A stretch of DNA of 64,000 nucleotides from Salminus brasiliensis (GCF_030463535.1 NC_132888.1:1474786-1538785), one strand, 5' to 3'; counted from the stretch's first letter, positions 1 to 41,010 are shown. Program-made: numbers and translations. Notes: generated by a model not told the origin, from the sequence alone.

Positions 1-1280
1 CCAAGTAGCGTGATGCTATTTTTGTGGTATATTGCTAAACCAGGAGCAGACCCTTAACCAACTTTTGTTGCAGGTCAAATTGGCTTAGTGGATAATGACC
101 AATGTTACAAACATCTGTATTATCAAACGTTGTTTGGGTCATATAGCATAACATTTAATAGAGACTGCAAACGTAAATATAATTTAGACCAAATGCGATC
201 TATTGCTAACAGACACCACCTTTCCAAAAAAACAAAAAAAAAAAACAAACAAAAAAACACCTATAAACAAACCATACTAACATTGATTACACTAAACATT
301 TATCAAATTATTGCTAGTAAAAGAATTGTTAAAGAATTTATTTGCTTTCAGAGGGTTAAACAAGACACCGGGAGAATCTGACCCAGGAACATTATTTCTA
401 TTTCTTAACGTTGAGCATAACAGGAGGGTTAATGTAGAAAAGCTACAGACCTCCAGCCCTCGAGTAATGTGCAGGCTTATAACACTGAAAAAAATTCAGA
501 GAGGAAGTTTTTACCAGATGCACGTCCTGTCGTGGAGGTCTGGCCAGTATGAAAAGGGAAAAACATTACCAAGGACAAAAATAGTAAAAGCACTGTCTGA
601 GCTGAGCACTCTCGACCTTTGTGGGCATCAGACTTGCAGTACTTCTGAAATTCTAATGTTTCAGGTTTGACTGACAAACCACCCCATAAACAGAAAAACT
701 AAAAGCATATCAGACAGCCAAAACAACCAAATACAGAACTACCATCAAGACCTACCACACTAAACAAAAGCCCAGTTTCTCCCAGATAACCGTACCACAT
801 CACTCTCATACCCCTCCCATTAAATCTCTGCATGCTAAAACACTATTTGATAGACTCTTTACCTATAGATGGAACACTTTATTCAATACATAATTCATAT
901 CCATTTTTATAGATTTTATTTTAGTTTCCCATTTCAAATATCTAATTACTACAACTATCTTACCCTTTGGTTGATTTATCGAGAATACAAATGTAAAAAA
1001 TGAAAAAGTAAATTATTATTAATAAAATCATCATCATCAACAATAAGATACATGGGCTGCTGGTCTAAAGAGACATCCTACAGCTAACTACCAATAACCG
1101 AATCAGAAACACGTGTAGGAAAGAGGTTGACGACACGGCGAGATCAATGGCCATGCACTCCAGGCACAGAAACATGCTTGGAGGCTATTTTCAGATTTGA
1201 GTATTTCCCTCAGGGTGGTTAGGGCTGTATGTCCCAAGGGCTTGTTGCGAGCCCATGGTTGCCTGGGGCTGGGAAATTAT

Positions 1281-1409
1281 CCAGGGGGTGGTCAGATCGT
1301 TCATATAGCGAGCAAAGCTGCCTTCAGGAATTAAAATGTGAAGTCAGGCTAACGTGCTTATACTGAAGGCAGCTTTGCTCAGTATATGCACAATCTGACC
1401 ACCCCTGAT
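1281..1409. repeat. Long imperfect inverted repeat (hairpin)
   Basis: The left arm (about 1281-1326) and right arm (about 1364-1409) are reverse complements with only about four mismatches over the central 39 bases, separated by a 37-base spacer. Both arms contain the complement of TGAAGGCAGCTTTGCTC. It could be a small foldback MITE or a pre-miRNA-like hairpin. I do not recognise a known miRNA seed family in it. Confidence 0.8.
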
Positions 1410-2000
1410 TGGTTTAGCCCTCGTCAGGTGGGCGATTGCTCATCCTGCCGAGTCTCTGAAGTGCAAACCAACCAGTAGAAGATCGCAAGCAGCTTTAAAT
1501 ATGATTCTGCTAAAAGCAAAAAAGGTAAATCACTCGCAATTAGAAATCAATAGTGCTTGAGAATCAACACAGTATTGCAAAACATGATACTGAAGTGTAT
1601 TGATATTTTCTATACACTACTTTTCCATACATAACTAACTTTAGCAGCTACACCACAGTATATTGTTTAATATTCCATGATTTTTAATCCAAATCTCAAT
1701 TTTACCCATCCTGTCCATCTTGATCTATAAGATCCAGTCAATAAGGCATTTTAGTAATAGCTGAATCCTGTAAGAGTGGATTTGAAACTACAATTTGATT
1801 ATTAGGCATAAAACAAATCTAATGTAAAGTACACTGACATTTCAGTCCAGTTAACCTATTGATTATTTACACACCACATTTAATGCAACATCTGCTGTTT
1901 TATATGTCAGACGCTGAATCAATGAACAAAAATTATTCATAGTAAGAAACCTAGTCAGGCTGATACGGCCATTCATCAACTCCAAGTCACTGGTCTGAAA

Positions 2001-2544
2001 TACACACTATGTCCAAATATTTGTGGACACCCTCTAATGAAGGCATTCGGCTACTTTAAGCTGCACCCATTGCTAACAGATGTGCAAATGCACACACACA
2101 TGCACACAGCTTGTCTAGTCCCTGTAAAGAAGTACTGACAATAGAATAGGACTCTCTGGAGAACAAATATCATGAACCTACAGACATCATGCTGCCTAAT
2201 GCCAGGCGTGGGCTAGAGGGGGGCGTAAAGCCCCCCAGCATTGAGCTGTGGAGCAGTGGAAGAACTATGTTGTCTGGAATGATGGTGGTGGTGCGCCATC
2301 CAGTACCTTTGGGTTTAGTTGAAAAGGATGAGGTGGGAGGAGGTGATCACTCAACATCCTGACCTCACTAACGCGTGTGTAACTAAACACAATCAAACCC
2401 TCACAGCCAGGATCTATTAGAAAGTCTTCTTCCCTGAACAGTAGAGACAGTTACTCCAGCAAAAGCAGGATCAACTCTTTAATACCTTTGACTTCAGAAG
2501 AAACAATGAATGCAGGTGTCCCAATATTTATGTCTACACAGTGC
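2001..2544 (-). mobile_element. Non-autonomous Tc1/mariner-like element (MITE), copy 1
   Basis: The copy begins with a TACACACTATGTCCAAATAT-type end and finishes with a degenerate form of the other end (CCCAATATTT...ACAGTG). Its interior matches the copies at 20.0, 32.2, 35.7 and 37.0 kb, including the blocks about the 'CTAGTCCCTG', 'GCCAGGCGTGGGCTAGAGGG' and 'GACAGTAGAGACAG' landmarks. It is in reverse orientation to the copy at 35.7 kb. No transposase is encoded. Confidence 0.8.
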
Positions 2545-3365
2545 AAGTCTTAGAGAACTACGAATGACCAGATTAGAAGAAATGCAGGAACAGAAGCTGA
2601 TGTCAGCTAATGTATGGCTTGAGAACAGACATTAATGAAAAGGGAAATAAGGAAGCGGTTGGTGAGCAGTAAACACGCTTACTGAAACTTTGGGTGTGGA
2701 TTTATGCTGATAAACCCACCAGGCATTACTGAATGGAGGAAACACCAGTCAAACGTTTTCAAGACTTTTGTACTTGAGAGTCACCAGCTGTGGTGTAGTT
2801 TTATCACTACAGTCAGATCTATTCTTGTAAACATTGGGAAAATATCAGACTCCTTTAAACTACACGAAAACCTACAAACCAATGGATGACCAAAACAGTG
2901 CCCAATAGTACATTAAATGTATGTTACAAGTTAAGGACGCAGTCAGATTACCATGAAAAACAAAACAAAAAACCCCACACACTAAGAACTTTATACAAGT
3001 AAGAGAAAATGTAAAAACTAATTTTAACAGAATAAGTTTTCACCTTAACTTGACTTTTTTCTTAAGAAAATAAAAAGCAGACCTAAGATTTCCTCTTTTG
3101 GGAATAAATATTAAATAAATATTTGATTTGCACAGCAATAACGAGCATCCTTAGTCACCTTTAAGCCATTTAACTTATACGGTTAAGTCTTCTGACCATA
3201 CTTTGTGAACTTGAATAGTGAACCAATGGGGTAAATACCAAATATTCATACGTTAAAATGATTGAGGCGTACACTTTCTCCAAAACTAAAGGCTCAGGGG
3301 CTTTCATTAGAATTAGATTCAGTCACTCCAATCTGTTCATCTAAAACTGTTCCTCCATCTTCTGT

Positions 3366-3372
3366 ATGGGGG

Positions 3373-3426
<54 letters not shown>
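3366..3426. repeat. (GA)n microsatellite
   Basis: About 27 GA dinucleotides preceded by a G run. The surrounding open frames consist of this repeat and are not genes. Confidence 0.95.
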
Positions 3427-3428
<2 letters not shown>

Positions 3429-3996
3429 GATGGTGAGCTAGGAGGAAAAAAGGACTGCTTGTTTTTGCAGCACAACAGGCCAACGCAGCCCTCCTGCTAA
3501 CCCTGGGCTGGAGAGGAGGGGCGACAGCGCCATGAATGACGTAGACTGAAAGCATGTCAGAGACCCAACACAGCAGCTCTGAAGCACAGCCCGATATCCT
3601 TCAGAGTATCTCTTACTATGTTAGGGAGGGTTTTACACTACAGATGATTCTAGGAATCACTAGTGCGTCTAAGACTAAGCATGCGTCCCAACTATGTACC
3701 AACTAGTTATACTAACTACGTTTTAGATATGTAGTATTAGATAAGAGTGCCAAAGTAGTATACCCAAATATTGATTTCTGAGTGTGGTTATGATGGACAC
3801 GAATCCCACGATGCAGTGCAAAACAGAAAGGGAGGAGCTACTCACGTCTGAAAAAATGAGAAAAACATGGCGGATAACGGCGCAAGTGCAGCGGTGACAG
3901 CTGCTGAAAAACTTTGATTAGGGGTTTCTGTGTCATTCCTGTTCATATAAAACTGGTTAGAATGCAAACTGTACTAACCTGCCAAACTCACTGAGT

Positions 3997-4000
<4 letters not shown>

Positions 4001-4065
<65 letters not shown>
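4001..4065. repeat. (CA)n microsatellite
   Basis: Uninterrupted CA dinucleotides over about 64 bases. Confidence 0.95.
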
Positions 4066-4067
<2 letters not shown>

Positions 4068-4144
4068 TAGCATTAGTGGGGTGTATGCAATTGGAACATA
4101 GCCCAAGAGTTCATATCACTTCAAAAATATATTGGAGGACGTGT

Positions 4145-4500
4145 TAGGGGTGGCCAATATGGTTTATATATCAAAATATAAGACTGCACCCTGCTTACCT
4201 CTTGGTGTTCAATGTGTAAAAACACTCAAGGAGAACAACCCAGTGTTGGTAAAGTAGTCCCCCCAATAATCTCATCTACTATGACTACATTGCCCATGCA
4301 GTAATCTTAAATTGTTATACTAGGTCATCATCTTAATCCAACCAAAAAGTAGGGCTGGGCAGTATAGTTTAAAAAAACATCACAATATTTAGGCATTTAC
4401 TAAATCATTAAAAACTGTTGCGTTTGGTAAATTACAAAATGTGCTCAAGTCCATCCAATTAGGGCTGGGCGACATGGTGAAAATATTTTTATTACAATAC
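4145..4500. mobile_element. Possible hAT-like transposon ends
   Basis: Three TAGGG(C/G)TGG-type starts (near 4147, 4351 and 4461) resemble the end sequence 'AGGGCTGGGC' common in fish hAT-type elements. The piece at 33.3-34.1 kb has the same kind of ends. Boundaries are uncertain and no transposase is visible. Confidence 0.35.
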
Positions 4501-7089
4501 ACATGGTTGCAGACAATGCTACTACTATTTAAATACTCTCCCATACTTACTACAGTGGCTTTTATTTAAGATGTGTTGCATTTGATCCAGTTAATCCAGA
4601 CTAATTACACCGTTTTAATTAAACTTGCAGTTTACCAGTATTCTATAGGATCTGACAATATCCTTCATGGGCTTAGAAATCATGTGTATCAAGATACAAC
4701 AAAATGTCATCATACGGCCCCCCTCCCCCCCAAAACACCTTTAGCCAGCCACACATTTAAGCACTGATTCATGGTAAATGTGTTAATACACTATTCTTTC
4801 AGGAGGTGAAACATGACACAAAAATATATTATATAGCCCAGTTCTACTATAAACATATAAATCACACTGAAAATGAACAGATTAGACAACTTGTGATAAT
4901 TAAGAGGGGAGTGCAAATAGGAATTAGAAGATACAATAAAAAGTAACTTAATTTTAAGCACTTTGACGCTTTAAACACTGGTTATATTGAGAAACTAACC
5001 AAAAACGACTGAAAGATATGATAGTCAACATAGAAAAGAGAGGCACAAAGCAAACAGGACATGAAAACGAGCCAAAAAAAGATTTCACTGGAGTTAGTAT
5101 CACATGTCAAACAGCTTACAAGAACTGCAATTTCCCACCTGCTTCCAAATCAAACACAATTTCACTCAAAAGGCAGCAACCACAGCAAACCTAAATGTCT
5201 GGAGTTTGCCTTCTTACTGTCGTGCCGGAGCTAGAAGTCTAACAAAAGCCAGGACAGCAGACTTTAACACTGAAGTGGACTTCATACAACTAAACACATC
5301 TTGGTCAAGGCAGTTTTTGTGAACCATTTCCCCAACAGTGACATCAGCATGGTACACAATCTGGGTGGCGTACAAGACTGCAGAGACTACAGCAAACCGA
5401 CGCAGGGTTTTTTGCCAAACCACATCTACTAGATCGACTTCTTGCCACCTGGTGACATCAAACCTTACACTGACACCACCACACTTTCTCTGCTAGGCCC
5501 AATTCAAAGCAGCCCATGCCTGCAATGTATTGTGGAGCACCAGATTGGTATTGATTCAGCTGCTTTGATCAAGCTGGTGTGTTTAGGTGCTTTTTGACAG
5601 ACTAGGGTTAGACTGCCCAGCCAGACGAGACTCCAAACACTACATTCACCAGTGTATGACTATATATTGTATACATACCTATAAATTCAGAATGGGCGAG
5701 AATGTTCTTACGACCAGGTATAAGAGGCACCAGCTCTTCTGCACCTGCAGATGGTCTTTGGAGCTGGGATTAAAGTTAAGCCTCTGCTCTGCACCTTCCG
5801 CCTCTGAAATGGCTGCTGCATTCGGACTTGCTCTTCAGCTGGAAATTAAACAGGCAATCAAGCCAACAGTGATAAAATAATGACTACAGTCAATGCTCTT
5901 AAAGTTGACCCATGGTGGTGATACAAAACCTCACTTTGCTCTCACACAAAAAAATACATTAACTCCATGCTTCAGATGTTCACCCAGAAGCCTTGTAGAC
6001 CTAGCTGGAGATCACCAACTCCTCCTAACCACAACCTGTGCAGAGAAGCACTTACCAGACACCTTAAAAACACCAAGTTCTGGTTTCCTTCCTTTAAAAC
6101 TCACAAGCTAGTGCAAACAGCCCGCATCGCCGGCCGAGATCACAGGCTGACCTAGAACCTGTGCAGAGCGCCATACAAACTTTTGTTGTTGTTCCTCCAG
6201 GGGGGGAAAAAAGAGGAACCTAAGCACGTCTGGTCACACTTTCAGCCCTGTGCAACTAGTGAACGAGCTGCCGAGACCACAAAGGAAGACCCAGGAGAAG
6301 AAAAGAGGGCCAGAAACCACTACAATGCAGCTTCTCATCTGCCTCTCGCCATGCACTGCCCTCATATCTGCTCCCTCACGTTAAAAGCTGCCATCTTAGG
6401 TTAGGGCCTGGGGGGTGGTTAGGGGGTTGGGGCGGAAAACAATGAGAACAGACTCAGATTTACTTCAAGTTAGAGTTTGATCAAGTTTCCAAAGACATTT
6501 GCTTAAATTAGAGCTTAAAGTAATGGGACTAGTCAACCCTAAGAACTGGGTTGGAGGCATGAGGACAGAGGACAAACGTGGTGGGTGATGGAGGAAAGCT
6601 GAGCAGGTGTCTTTAAACTGGTTCTAACTTCATATACACACAGAGGAATAAAGAAACCAGCGATTAAGAGAGATCAGACTAACAAAAACAAGCTTTCTGA
6701 GGTAACTAAACCGAAAACTTTCGGAAAAACTCATTTTATCGTAAAATGCTGGAAATAAAACTGCTACTTTTGCACTGAACTTGAGTGTAAAGTAGATTAA
6801 ATTCGATTAAATTGACGAAAAGGCTTCCAGACAGCACTAAAGTTAATGAACGTGTCGAGGCTAGCACTATTATTACAGCCTGTGGGAGACAATGAGGCCA
6901 ACAGCAAAGCCACAGCTCATTAGCACCGCTTTAGTGTGAAAAGTGCTCAGAAATCCAACAAACACGTCGTTTTTACCCGCACACGACTTAGATTAGACAT
7001 TTTAAACTCAGACCAGCTCAGAAAACATCAGATAACGCGTTTAAACGCGGATTTACACGATAAAAACTACCCGTTTGACCATCTGGCCT

Positions 7090-8460
7090 CAAGCAACCTT
7101 CCCCTCATCTATATTGTCCTTCTCCGGACGGACGCACTTTTCTAACCGAGCCCCGCACTCCTAGCCAGGCATTCGGCGTCGCTCACAGGCGGCCCCGAGA
7201 ACCAGCTCGGGCCAGGGAGTGTAATAGGACCGCTTTAAGAGGTTTAAAGTAAATTTGAGGGCTTTTTACCGTGTATTGTGGCTGTGGGGGTCGGGGATCT
7301 CCCTCGCTCGCTCACACACTGACTCACCTCCACATTCACACCGCCTCGTGTCTCACTCAGCACTAAATTAGCCTGGCTAACGAAGCCGCTTCATTTAAAA
7401 TGAAATAAAACAATTTCCTGAGGTAAAACTACTAAAACAGACCCCCTCGCCGTGTTCTGCCCGCCTCGCTTCCTAAACACGACGACCCAGGCTTGCGATA
7501 TTAGCCGACATTCCCAGTTTTTCATCACAACTAATCGGGACGCGTTTACAATGAAGGAGAGGGGAGAAAAGGGTGGCGAGCTAAACAAGCTAGCTAACTC
7601 ACATTAGCACCGAAGCAAAGGGTTACCACTTTCGAAGGGTTCACCCCGTATTTCAGCCTGTAAAAGCGGGTTAGGTGGTGTTGGGTGTTTAGGGAGATCT
7701 CACGCGCGTTAAATCGAGTTAAGCGATTTTGGAGAAAGACTGGATTTCAGAGAAAAGCACAAACTAACCTCCTGAAAGTCTTTGGGCACTTTCCTGAGGG
7801 GGAAACTCAGCCAGGAGCCGTTAAAAACGAATTTAACGGACAAACGGCCTGAAAACCGTTAAACACGTTTTTAAAAATTCAAATTTAAATGGAAAGTTCC
7901 CCGCGAGCCTTTGGGAGTAAAACCCGCTCGCGCCGCTCGCTCGCTCTCTTTCTCTCCCCCTCACCTCGACTCCGCGGCTCGGTCGGCTCGTGGAGCTCGC
8001 GCTCTCTCTCTCTCTCGCTCACTCACTCGGTGAAACTCCGGGCGGCTCGTGCTCCGTCCTGCAGGAGAAATCCCTTTAAACCGCGGTAGAAGCGTCGACT
8101 TTCTAACTTCTCTTGCCGCCGCCGCGGGTGGTGCTGCTGCTGCTGGTGGTGGTGGTGCTGCTGGTGCTCCTCGCCGGCTCTGCCTCGCGCTGCTCTGTGG
8201 TTTAAAAAAATCCAACTCTTTTCGAGTTTTTTTTTTTTTTTTAATCCGAATCGATCCAAGCGCTCGCCGCGTTCACGAGAGCACGCTCTCTCTATCTCCC
8301 TCTCTCTCTCACTCACTCACTCTCTTTTCTCTCTCTCTCTCTCTCTCTATCTAACTCACTCACTATCTCGCTCGCTCGCGCTCTCTCTCTCTCCCGCAGG
8401 GGGCGCGTTCACGCGCAGCCGCTCGCAGATAAACACGCGTGCGCGTGAGTGAGACAGAGA
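7090..8460 (-). promoter_or_regulatory. CpG-rich promoter region, probably CHD7
   Basis: CpG dinucleotides are dense here compared with the surrounding AT-rich DNA, with CGCG, GCCGCCGCCGCGG and CTCGCTCG blocks and a long CT tract at 8286-8395. The block ends sharply near 8460, where AT-rich sequence resumes. There is no long credible open frame, which fits a promoter plus non-coding first exon. Assignment to CHD7, transcribed leftward, rests on the conserved vertebrate order CA8-RAB2A-CHD7. A promoter of another gene or a lncRNA is possible. Confidence 0.5.
7965..8300 (-). other. Candidate non-coding first exon (CHD7?)
   Basis: On the minus strand a good splice donor (GAG followed by GTGAGG) lies at 7964/7965 inside the CpG block. 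It would end a GC-rich non-coding exon starting somewhere near 8300. CHD7 is known to begin with an untranslated exon 1. The transcription start is not determinable and the exon is inferred, not demonstrated. Confidence 0.25.
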
Positions 8461-10004
8461 GCCGGGGCTGTGACGCAATAGCCCTCCCACTTATCAATCT
8501 GTTTTAGTGACTTTTAATTGGCTGAAAGAAATTCATTTATTATTTTTGTTTTTATTGTATTTTATTTATTTTTATTGTGCTTAATTAACAAAGTTCAGTT
8601 ATTTACACATGTTTACATATTACTGCTGTTTACACCACCATAACTGGCTAAACACAAATTTACCTTATTTATTTATTATTCATTATTTGCATTTTTGGTA
8701 TTTTGTGTTATATAATTATGTATATTATATACATATATGTATATTATGTAAATTAATATTTTATTATATTCATTATATATATTAAATCAACATAAATAGT
8801 ACATTATTTTGTGATTCAGTGCATTTCTGCACATTATTTTGTCTAGTTTTTTTTAATGAATCCTAATATTATAAAGGAAATCTAAGAAATATTTGGAGAT
8901 CTTTGTATTTCTTCTTAAAGACTCCATCTAAACGTATGACTTTTACTAACAATCTGAAGTTAGGAGTGTTTCAGACTGGACTTTGTTTTAAAGGAAGTAC
9001 AATTTGTCCCGCCCACTCTTTCCTAATCAACAATCAGAAACCGCTCTAGGCCGAATGTGTGGATATATGTAAATCGGGCTGTTTTTATTGGTGCCCTGAA
9101 TTGTACCTCATTCAACAAGCAGTCCGGGCTGAAACACCCTCTGTAACTTCAGTGCGAGTAGGTGGAGCTAAACCGCAGAAGGCCAAGTCGGCCCGTTTCC
9201 TCAGCTTAGCTTCTTTATATGTGCCGTGTGCAGGGGGCCGGCAAATTCAGGCCTGTCCAATACGAGGAGATGAACAGGATGTTCCTTTGAGGCAGTTTAG
9301 GGATCCGGCTAAACTGAAAAAACCTGCTTTGTGAAGGACCTCACTCAGGAGAATAACCTGGACTGAGTTGTGAAACTCTGTGTAAAAACATTAAAATTCA
9401 CACTTTTGAGAACATGTTTCCCCCTCAACGACTATTTAAATTAGTAATGGCAAATGATTTACTTTTTTGTTTGATTACAAGGGGTAGCTTTTAGTTTGCT
9501 GAAGTTTCTAACCAAATAATTTAATAAGAACTTTATCACATACCTGGTGAATAATGCATAATTATTATTATTATTATGACATTCAGAATAAGTTCTATTT
9601 AACTTCTGTTTTTCACACACAAAAGTATTGGGACAACAATGATCCTGCTTCTGTTGGAGTAACTGTGTTTACTGTCCAGGGAAGAAGACTTTCTACTAAA
9701 TTTTGGAGGAACATTGCTGTTTTTCCAATTGTATTCCGCCACAAGAGCGTTAACTAAGAGGCCAACTCCCCAACTCATCTCAAAAGTACTGGATGGAGCT
9801 CCTCCACCATCATTCCAGAGAGCACAGTTCTTCCACTGCTCCACAGCTCCTCAATGCTGGGGGGCTTTATACCCCCCGAACCCATGAATTATTTCTGTAT
9901 TTATTAATTATTATTACTAAGACATTCAGAGTGACTTGTATATTAGTATACCAGGTTATCACCAGCTTTCGGGTTCAGGACACACACAAACACACATCAC
10001 ACAG
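8461..10004. other. Intergenic DNA between CpG promoter and RAB2A 3' end
   Basis: AT-rich sequence with ATTTATT/TATATA stretches (8500-8800) and no recognised gene. A truncated MITE (9615-9878) lies about 130 bases beyond the predicted RAB2A cleavage region. Confidence 0.6.
9615..9878 (+). mobile_element. Truncated Tc1/mariner-like MITE, copy 2
   Basis: Starts with the family end (ACAAAAGTATTGGGACA) and carries the 'TCTACTAAATTTTGGAGGA' and 'CTCCACAGCTCCTCAATGC' landmarks. It stops at the TTTATACCCC block, so the distal third is missing. Confidence 0.8.
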
Positions 10005-11580
10005 ATCCAAGTCCAGAGTTGATGAGTTTATTATATTTTATTGTGATAGCATTTCATTTGGAGAACACAGCAAATAAAGTTGAGGGTCACAAAGTTACTT
10101 CAGTTTGGCTTTTACCACACCCCTTTCACAACGGACAAGATGTTCACCATATATCTATCATAACAGAACGTACTGCCAGAGAAAGCAAGCCTTTACACAA
10201 CCACTCAGACACCTAATGAATGTGGATCTGCACTGACGGTACACAGCAGACTGCGCCGGAAAAGAAAAGATCCGAGGAGAAACCGAAAACATGTTTATGC
10301 GTACGTATAGTCCGGCTGCGTGGAGAGATATATACGTAGGTTTTGCCGAGTGTTTGCGTGTGTGTGTGCGTGTGTGTATGCAGGTCAGGGCTATATTCAT
10401 CTACTGTAAGAGGACCTAGCTTTAACACGTATGCTCATCTCAATTACAATCGGCCTGTAGCTGTAAGTCTTTAACTGAACCCTGTGTGTCTGATTATGTT
10501 GACGATGTCTTTCGCCGTTCCAAATCTGTTTTAAGGCAAAACAGCAGATCTAGATTGGTGGACAGGTTGTGATCAAACACAGGTAAACACAAATTTGGCA
10601 TTATTAATAAAACAGATACAGAATATTGAGCCAAAGTTTTTATACACGAGAGTAGATCGAGGAGGGGTGAGTTTTGGGTGGGGTGGGGTTACGGAGACGA
10701 GGGCGAAGGCGGATGGCAGGACCAAACTAAAACGAGCAAAGTAAAAAGTTCAACCTTAAAACGGCGTCGGAGCAGGTTTGGGAAACGTAGCAATACTGTT
10801 GCATTTTCAAGCTCTATTCGTACAGTATAGAATCGAAGGAAATTCAATACAGAATTCTAGCTCGGTCAACATACATCAATCAAAGCAAGAAATGATAACT
10901 ATATATACAGAATGTGATGATAAATACAGATTTAAAACAGTCCTGCTTCTTTTATTCCTCACTTTGATAAGCGGCTGCTCCTTTTTCAGCACAGCCCAAA
11001 CGTTTCCGTTATTTTGACTCGAAAGTTCTCCGCGGATGTTCAGAGAACTCGCCCACATTAACCGATTAAAATACTAGAGATGACTTTGTAGTGTTTAATA
11101 CAGTTCAGCTTGGGAGTCAAAAGGGCACCAAAACAAATCTGAAGGGAAAACAACAACAACAACAACAACCAAAAAAACAACAAAACAAAAAAGATGAAAA
11201 ATACAAACGTGGATATATTTTACGAATACGGGTCCAAAGCTCCGGTGTTCATTAAATTGAATCTTTATTTTTACTTTTTGCCTAATAACTAATAACCATA
11301 ATCACGTCTGCTGGAGCCCGCAGTGAGCTTCAGGAGTTTCTCAGGACTTAAGCTTTTTCTTTTCTTTTTTTTTTTTTTTGGTTATATTTTTATTGGACAG
11401 CCATCTAGTACACGATCTGAGGGCACGATTTGAGGGCTGGGCCGTGGAGGGGTGGGGTTAAGAAAATGTTAGTGAGCGCGACCAGTCCAGTAGAAACATA
11501 AGGACTCGGGGGGGGTGGAAGAGGAGGAGGAGGAGGACGAGAAGTAGGAGGAAGGAACAGGAGGGTAAAAGGAGAAAAGC
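10005..11580 (-). other. RAB2A: RAB2A 3' untranslated region
   Basis: This follows the RAB2A stop codon directly and holds no other gene. Read on the minus strand it runs to two AATAAA signals near 10,027-10,042, giving a 3' UTR of about 1.57 kb. It contains a GGAGGA-complement (CCTCCTC) tract just after the stop, a poly-A/T tract near 11,360 and an ACA-rich purine run near 11,150. The length is inferred from the poly(A) signals; no transcript evidence is available. Confidence 0.65.
10027..10042 (-). promoter_or_regulatory. RAB2A poly(A) signals
   Basis: Two AATAAA hexamers on the minus strand (complements at 10,037-10,042 and 10,027-10,032), ten bases apart. They are the most plausible end of the RAB2A transcript, with cleavage expected near 10,005-10,015. 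Confidence 0.6.
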
Positions 11581-39787
<28,207 letters not shown>

Positions 39788-40190
39788 CGCCCTCCGATAA
39801 AGCACAGCAGCACCTTCCTACTGCTACACACACAGATCTCCTCTCTATCTGCCTGCTCCTCTGTGTTTTCTCCCTCCTCTCTCTCTCTCTCTCTGTGTCT
39901 GTCTGTCTCTCTGTCTGTCTCTCTCTCTCTCTCTGTCTGTCTGTCTGTCTGCGGCTCTGTTGTTTTCCTCTTCTCGTCGCTTTTATTAAAGGAACAATAA
40001 AAACAGCCGCGCGGCCCGGAGCTCCAGCACTGCTGCGTCACACAGACCGCCTCCGCCACGCAACCGGAACTGCACGAGAGCGAGCGCGAGCACGAGCACT
40101 GGAGCACACATGCACGAGCACAGGAGAAAGCATGCACGAGTATGCGGGTGCACGCACTCACACCATCCACCCCCTGCCCCCGCCCCCATT
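39788..40190 (-). promoter_or_regulatory. RAB2A: RAB2A promoter and 5' UTR
   Basis: Upstream of the ATG on the minus strand there is a GA/AG-rich stretch (complement of the CT/GTCT tract at 39,876-39,950). Next comes a CpG-rich block (39,990-40,160) with a CRE/AP-1-like TGACGCAG, and then G-rich boxes GGGGGCGGGGGCAGGGGG (40,168-40,187) of Sp1/KLF type. No TATA box is evident. The transcription start is not determinable. Confidence 0.65.
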
Positions 40191-40230
40191 TCTCCTGCAT
40201 TGTGATTTCCCTAACTTCAGTCAAAGGATA

Positions 40231-40515
40231 TACAATATGGACAAAAGTATTGGGACACCTTTTAATCATTGAAAATTGCACCACAGCTGTGTAGAATCAA
40301 ACCTCCAGTCCTGCAGTCTGCGTTCCTCCACACATCAGTGAAAGAACGGGAGGTTCTGAAGAGCTCACTGAACTCCAGCGTGGTTCTGTATGTAATAGGA
40401 GACACCGCTGCACCAACTACAACAAGTCAGCTGGTGGAGTTTCTAAGACACTTTTACAAGAACCAAACTGTGATGTTCGAGGCGACTGGGTCGGAACATC
40501 TCCACCAAAACTCCT
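40231..40515 (+). mobile_element. Tc1-like element remnant at the RAB2A promoter edge
   Basis: Begins ACAATATGGACAAAAGTATT and contains a decayed Tc1 transposase segment (frame QNQTVMFEATGSEHLHQ, compare KGQIVMARRLGQSISK of Tc1 proteins). It lies about 50 bases upstream of the GC boxes. Confidence 0.6.
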
Positions 40516-40624
40516 GACCTTGGAGGCATGCTGTGTTGATGGGATTTGAACGTATAATCGAGTCAGACAGTTGCACCAACCTGAGAGCTGGGAGACCATG
40601 TTCATTTCTGTGTGCAAGAAGTGT

Positions 40625-41010
40625 AAGGAGGTCATGATAAGGTCAAATCCTAGCAAGGCCCCAGAGCTCCATTGTCAAAAGCCTCCCAGTCAAAAGAACA
40701 GAACAAGTCAAAAAGGGACTAGACCGGCCCTACGGCCTAACTGCTGCTCATCAGGTTTGAGGAGGTCATCAGTTCAAACCCCAGCAAGGCCTCGGCGCAC
40801 CAATGTCAAAAGTCTCCCAGTCTGAGGAGGTCATGTGATAGGGGGCGCTCTCACCTGCAGATGGGAATAAACAGTAAACAGATTGAGGGGGCGGAGCTAC
40901 AGACTAAACCTCAGTTTCAGCTGCAGCTCATTTACTGGTTTTGAGGATCAGCTCAGAGTGGATTGTTGATCAAACAGATGCAGAAGATAAAAATGTGAGT
41001 TAGGAGAATT
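40625..41010 (+). mobile_element. tRNA-like SINE, family S copy 1
   Basis: Shares long near-identical stretches with 42,730-43,045 (for example AGGGACTAGACCGGCCCTAC and GGGGGCGGAGCTACAGACT). B-box-like CAGTTCAAACCCC lies near 40,770-40,782. A second, related half (AGGTCAAATCCTAGC, near 40,640) suggests a dimeric structure. Confidence 0.65.

Larger units (their letters stand above)
1..7090 (-). other. Non-coding stretch, probably CHD7 intron 1
   Basis: No exon, RNA gene or recognisable protein similarity was found here on either strand; the open frames are short and lack motifs. The stretch lies left of a CpG-rich promoter-like block. In vertebrates CHD7 follows RAB2A in the same orientation, so this would be CHD7 intron 1 read leftward. 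That is inference from synteny. The large first coding exon of CHD7 is not visible and would lie beyond the left edge. Contents are listed separately: a long hairpin, one MITE, GA and CA microsatellites and hAT-like ends. Confidence 0.4.

Noticed and set aside
1..7090. Search for CHD7 coding exons
   Set aside because: No segment matching the known N-terminal coding exon was seen on the minus strand, so no CHD7 CDS is called.
8049..8354. 101-codon frame in the CpG block
   Set aside because: Composed of GCC/GGT/CTC low-complexity sequence with no homology; better explained as promoter or untranslated exon.
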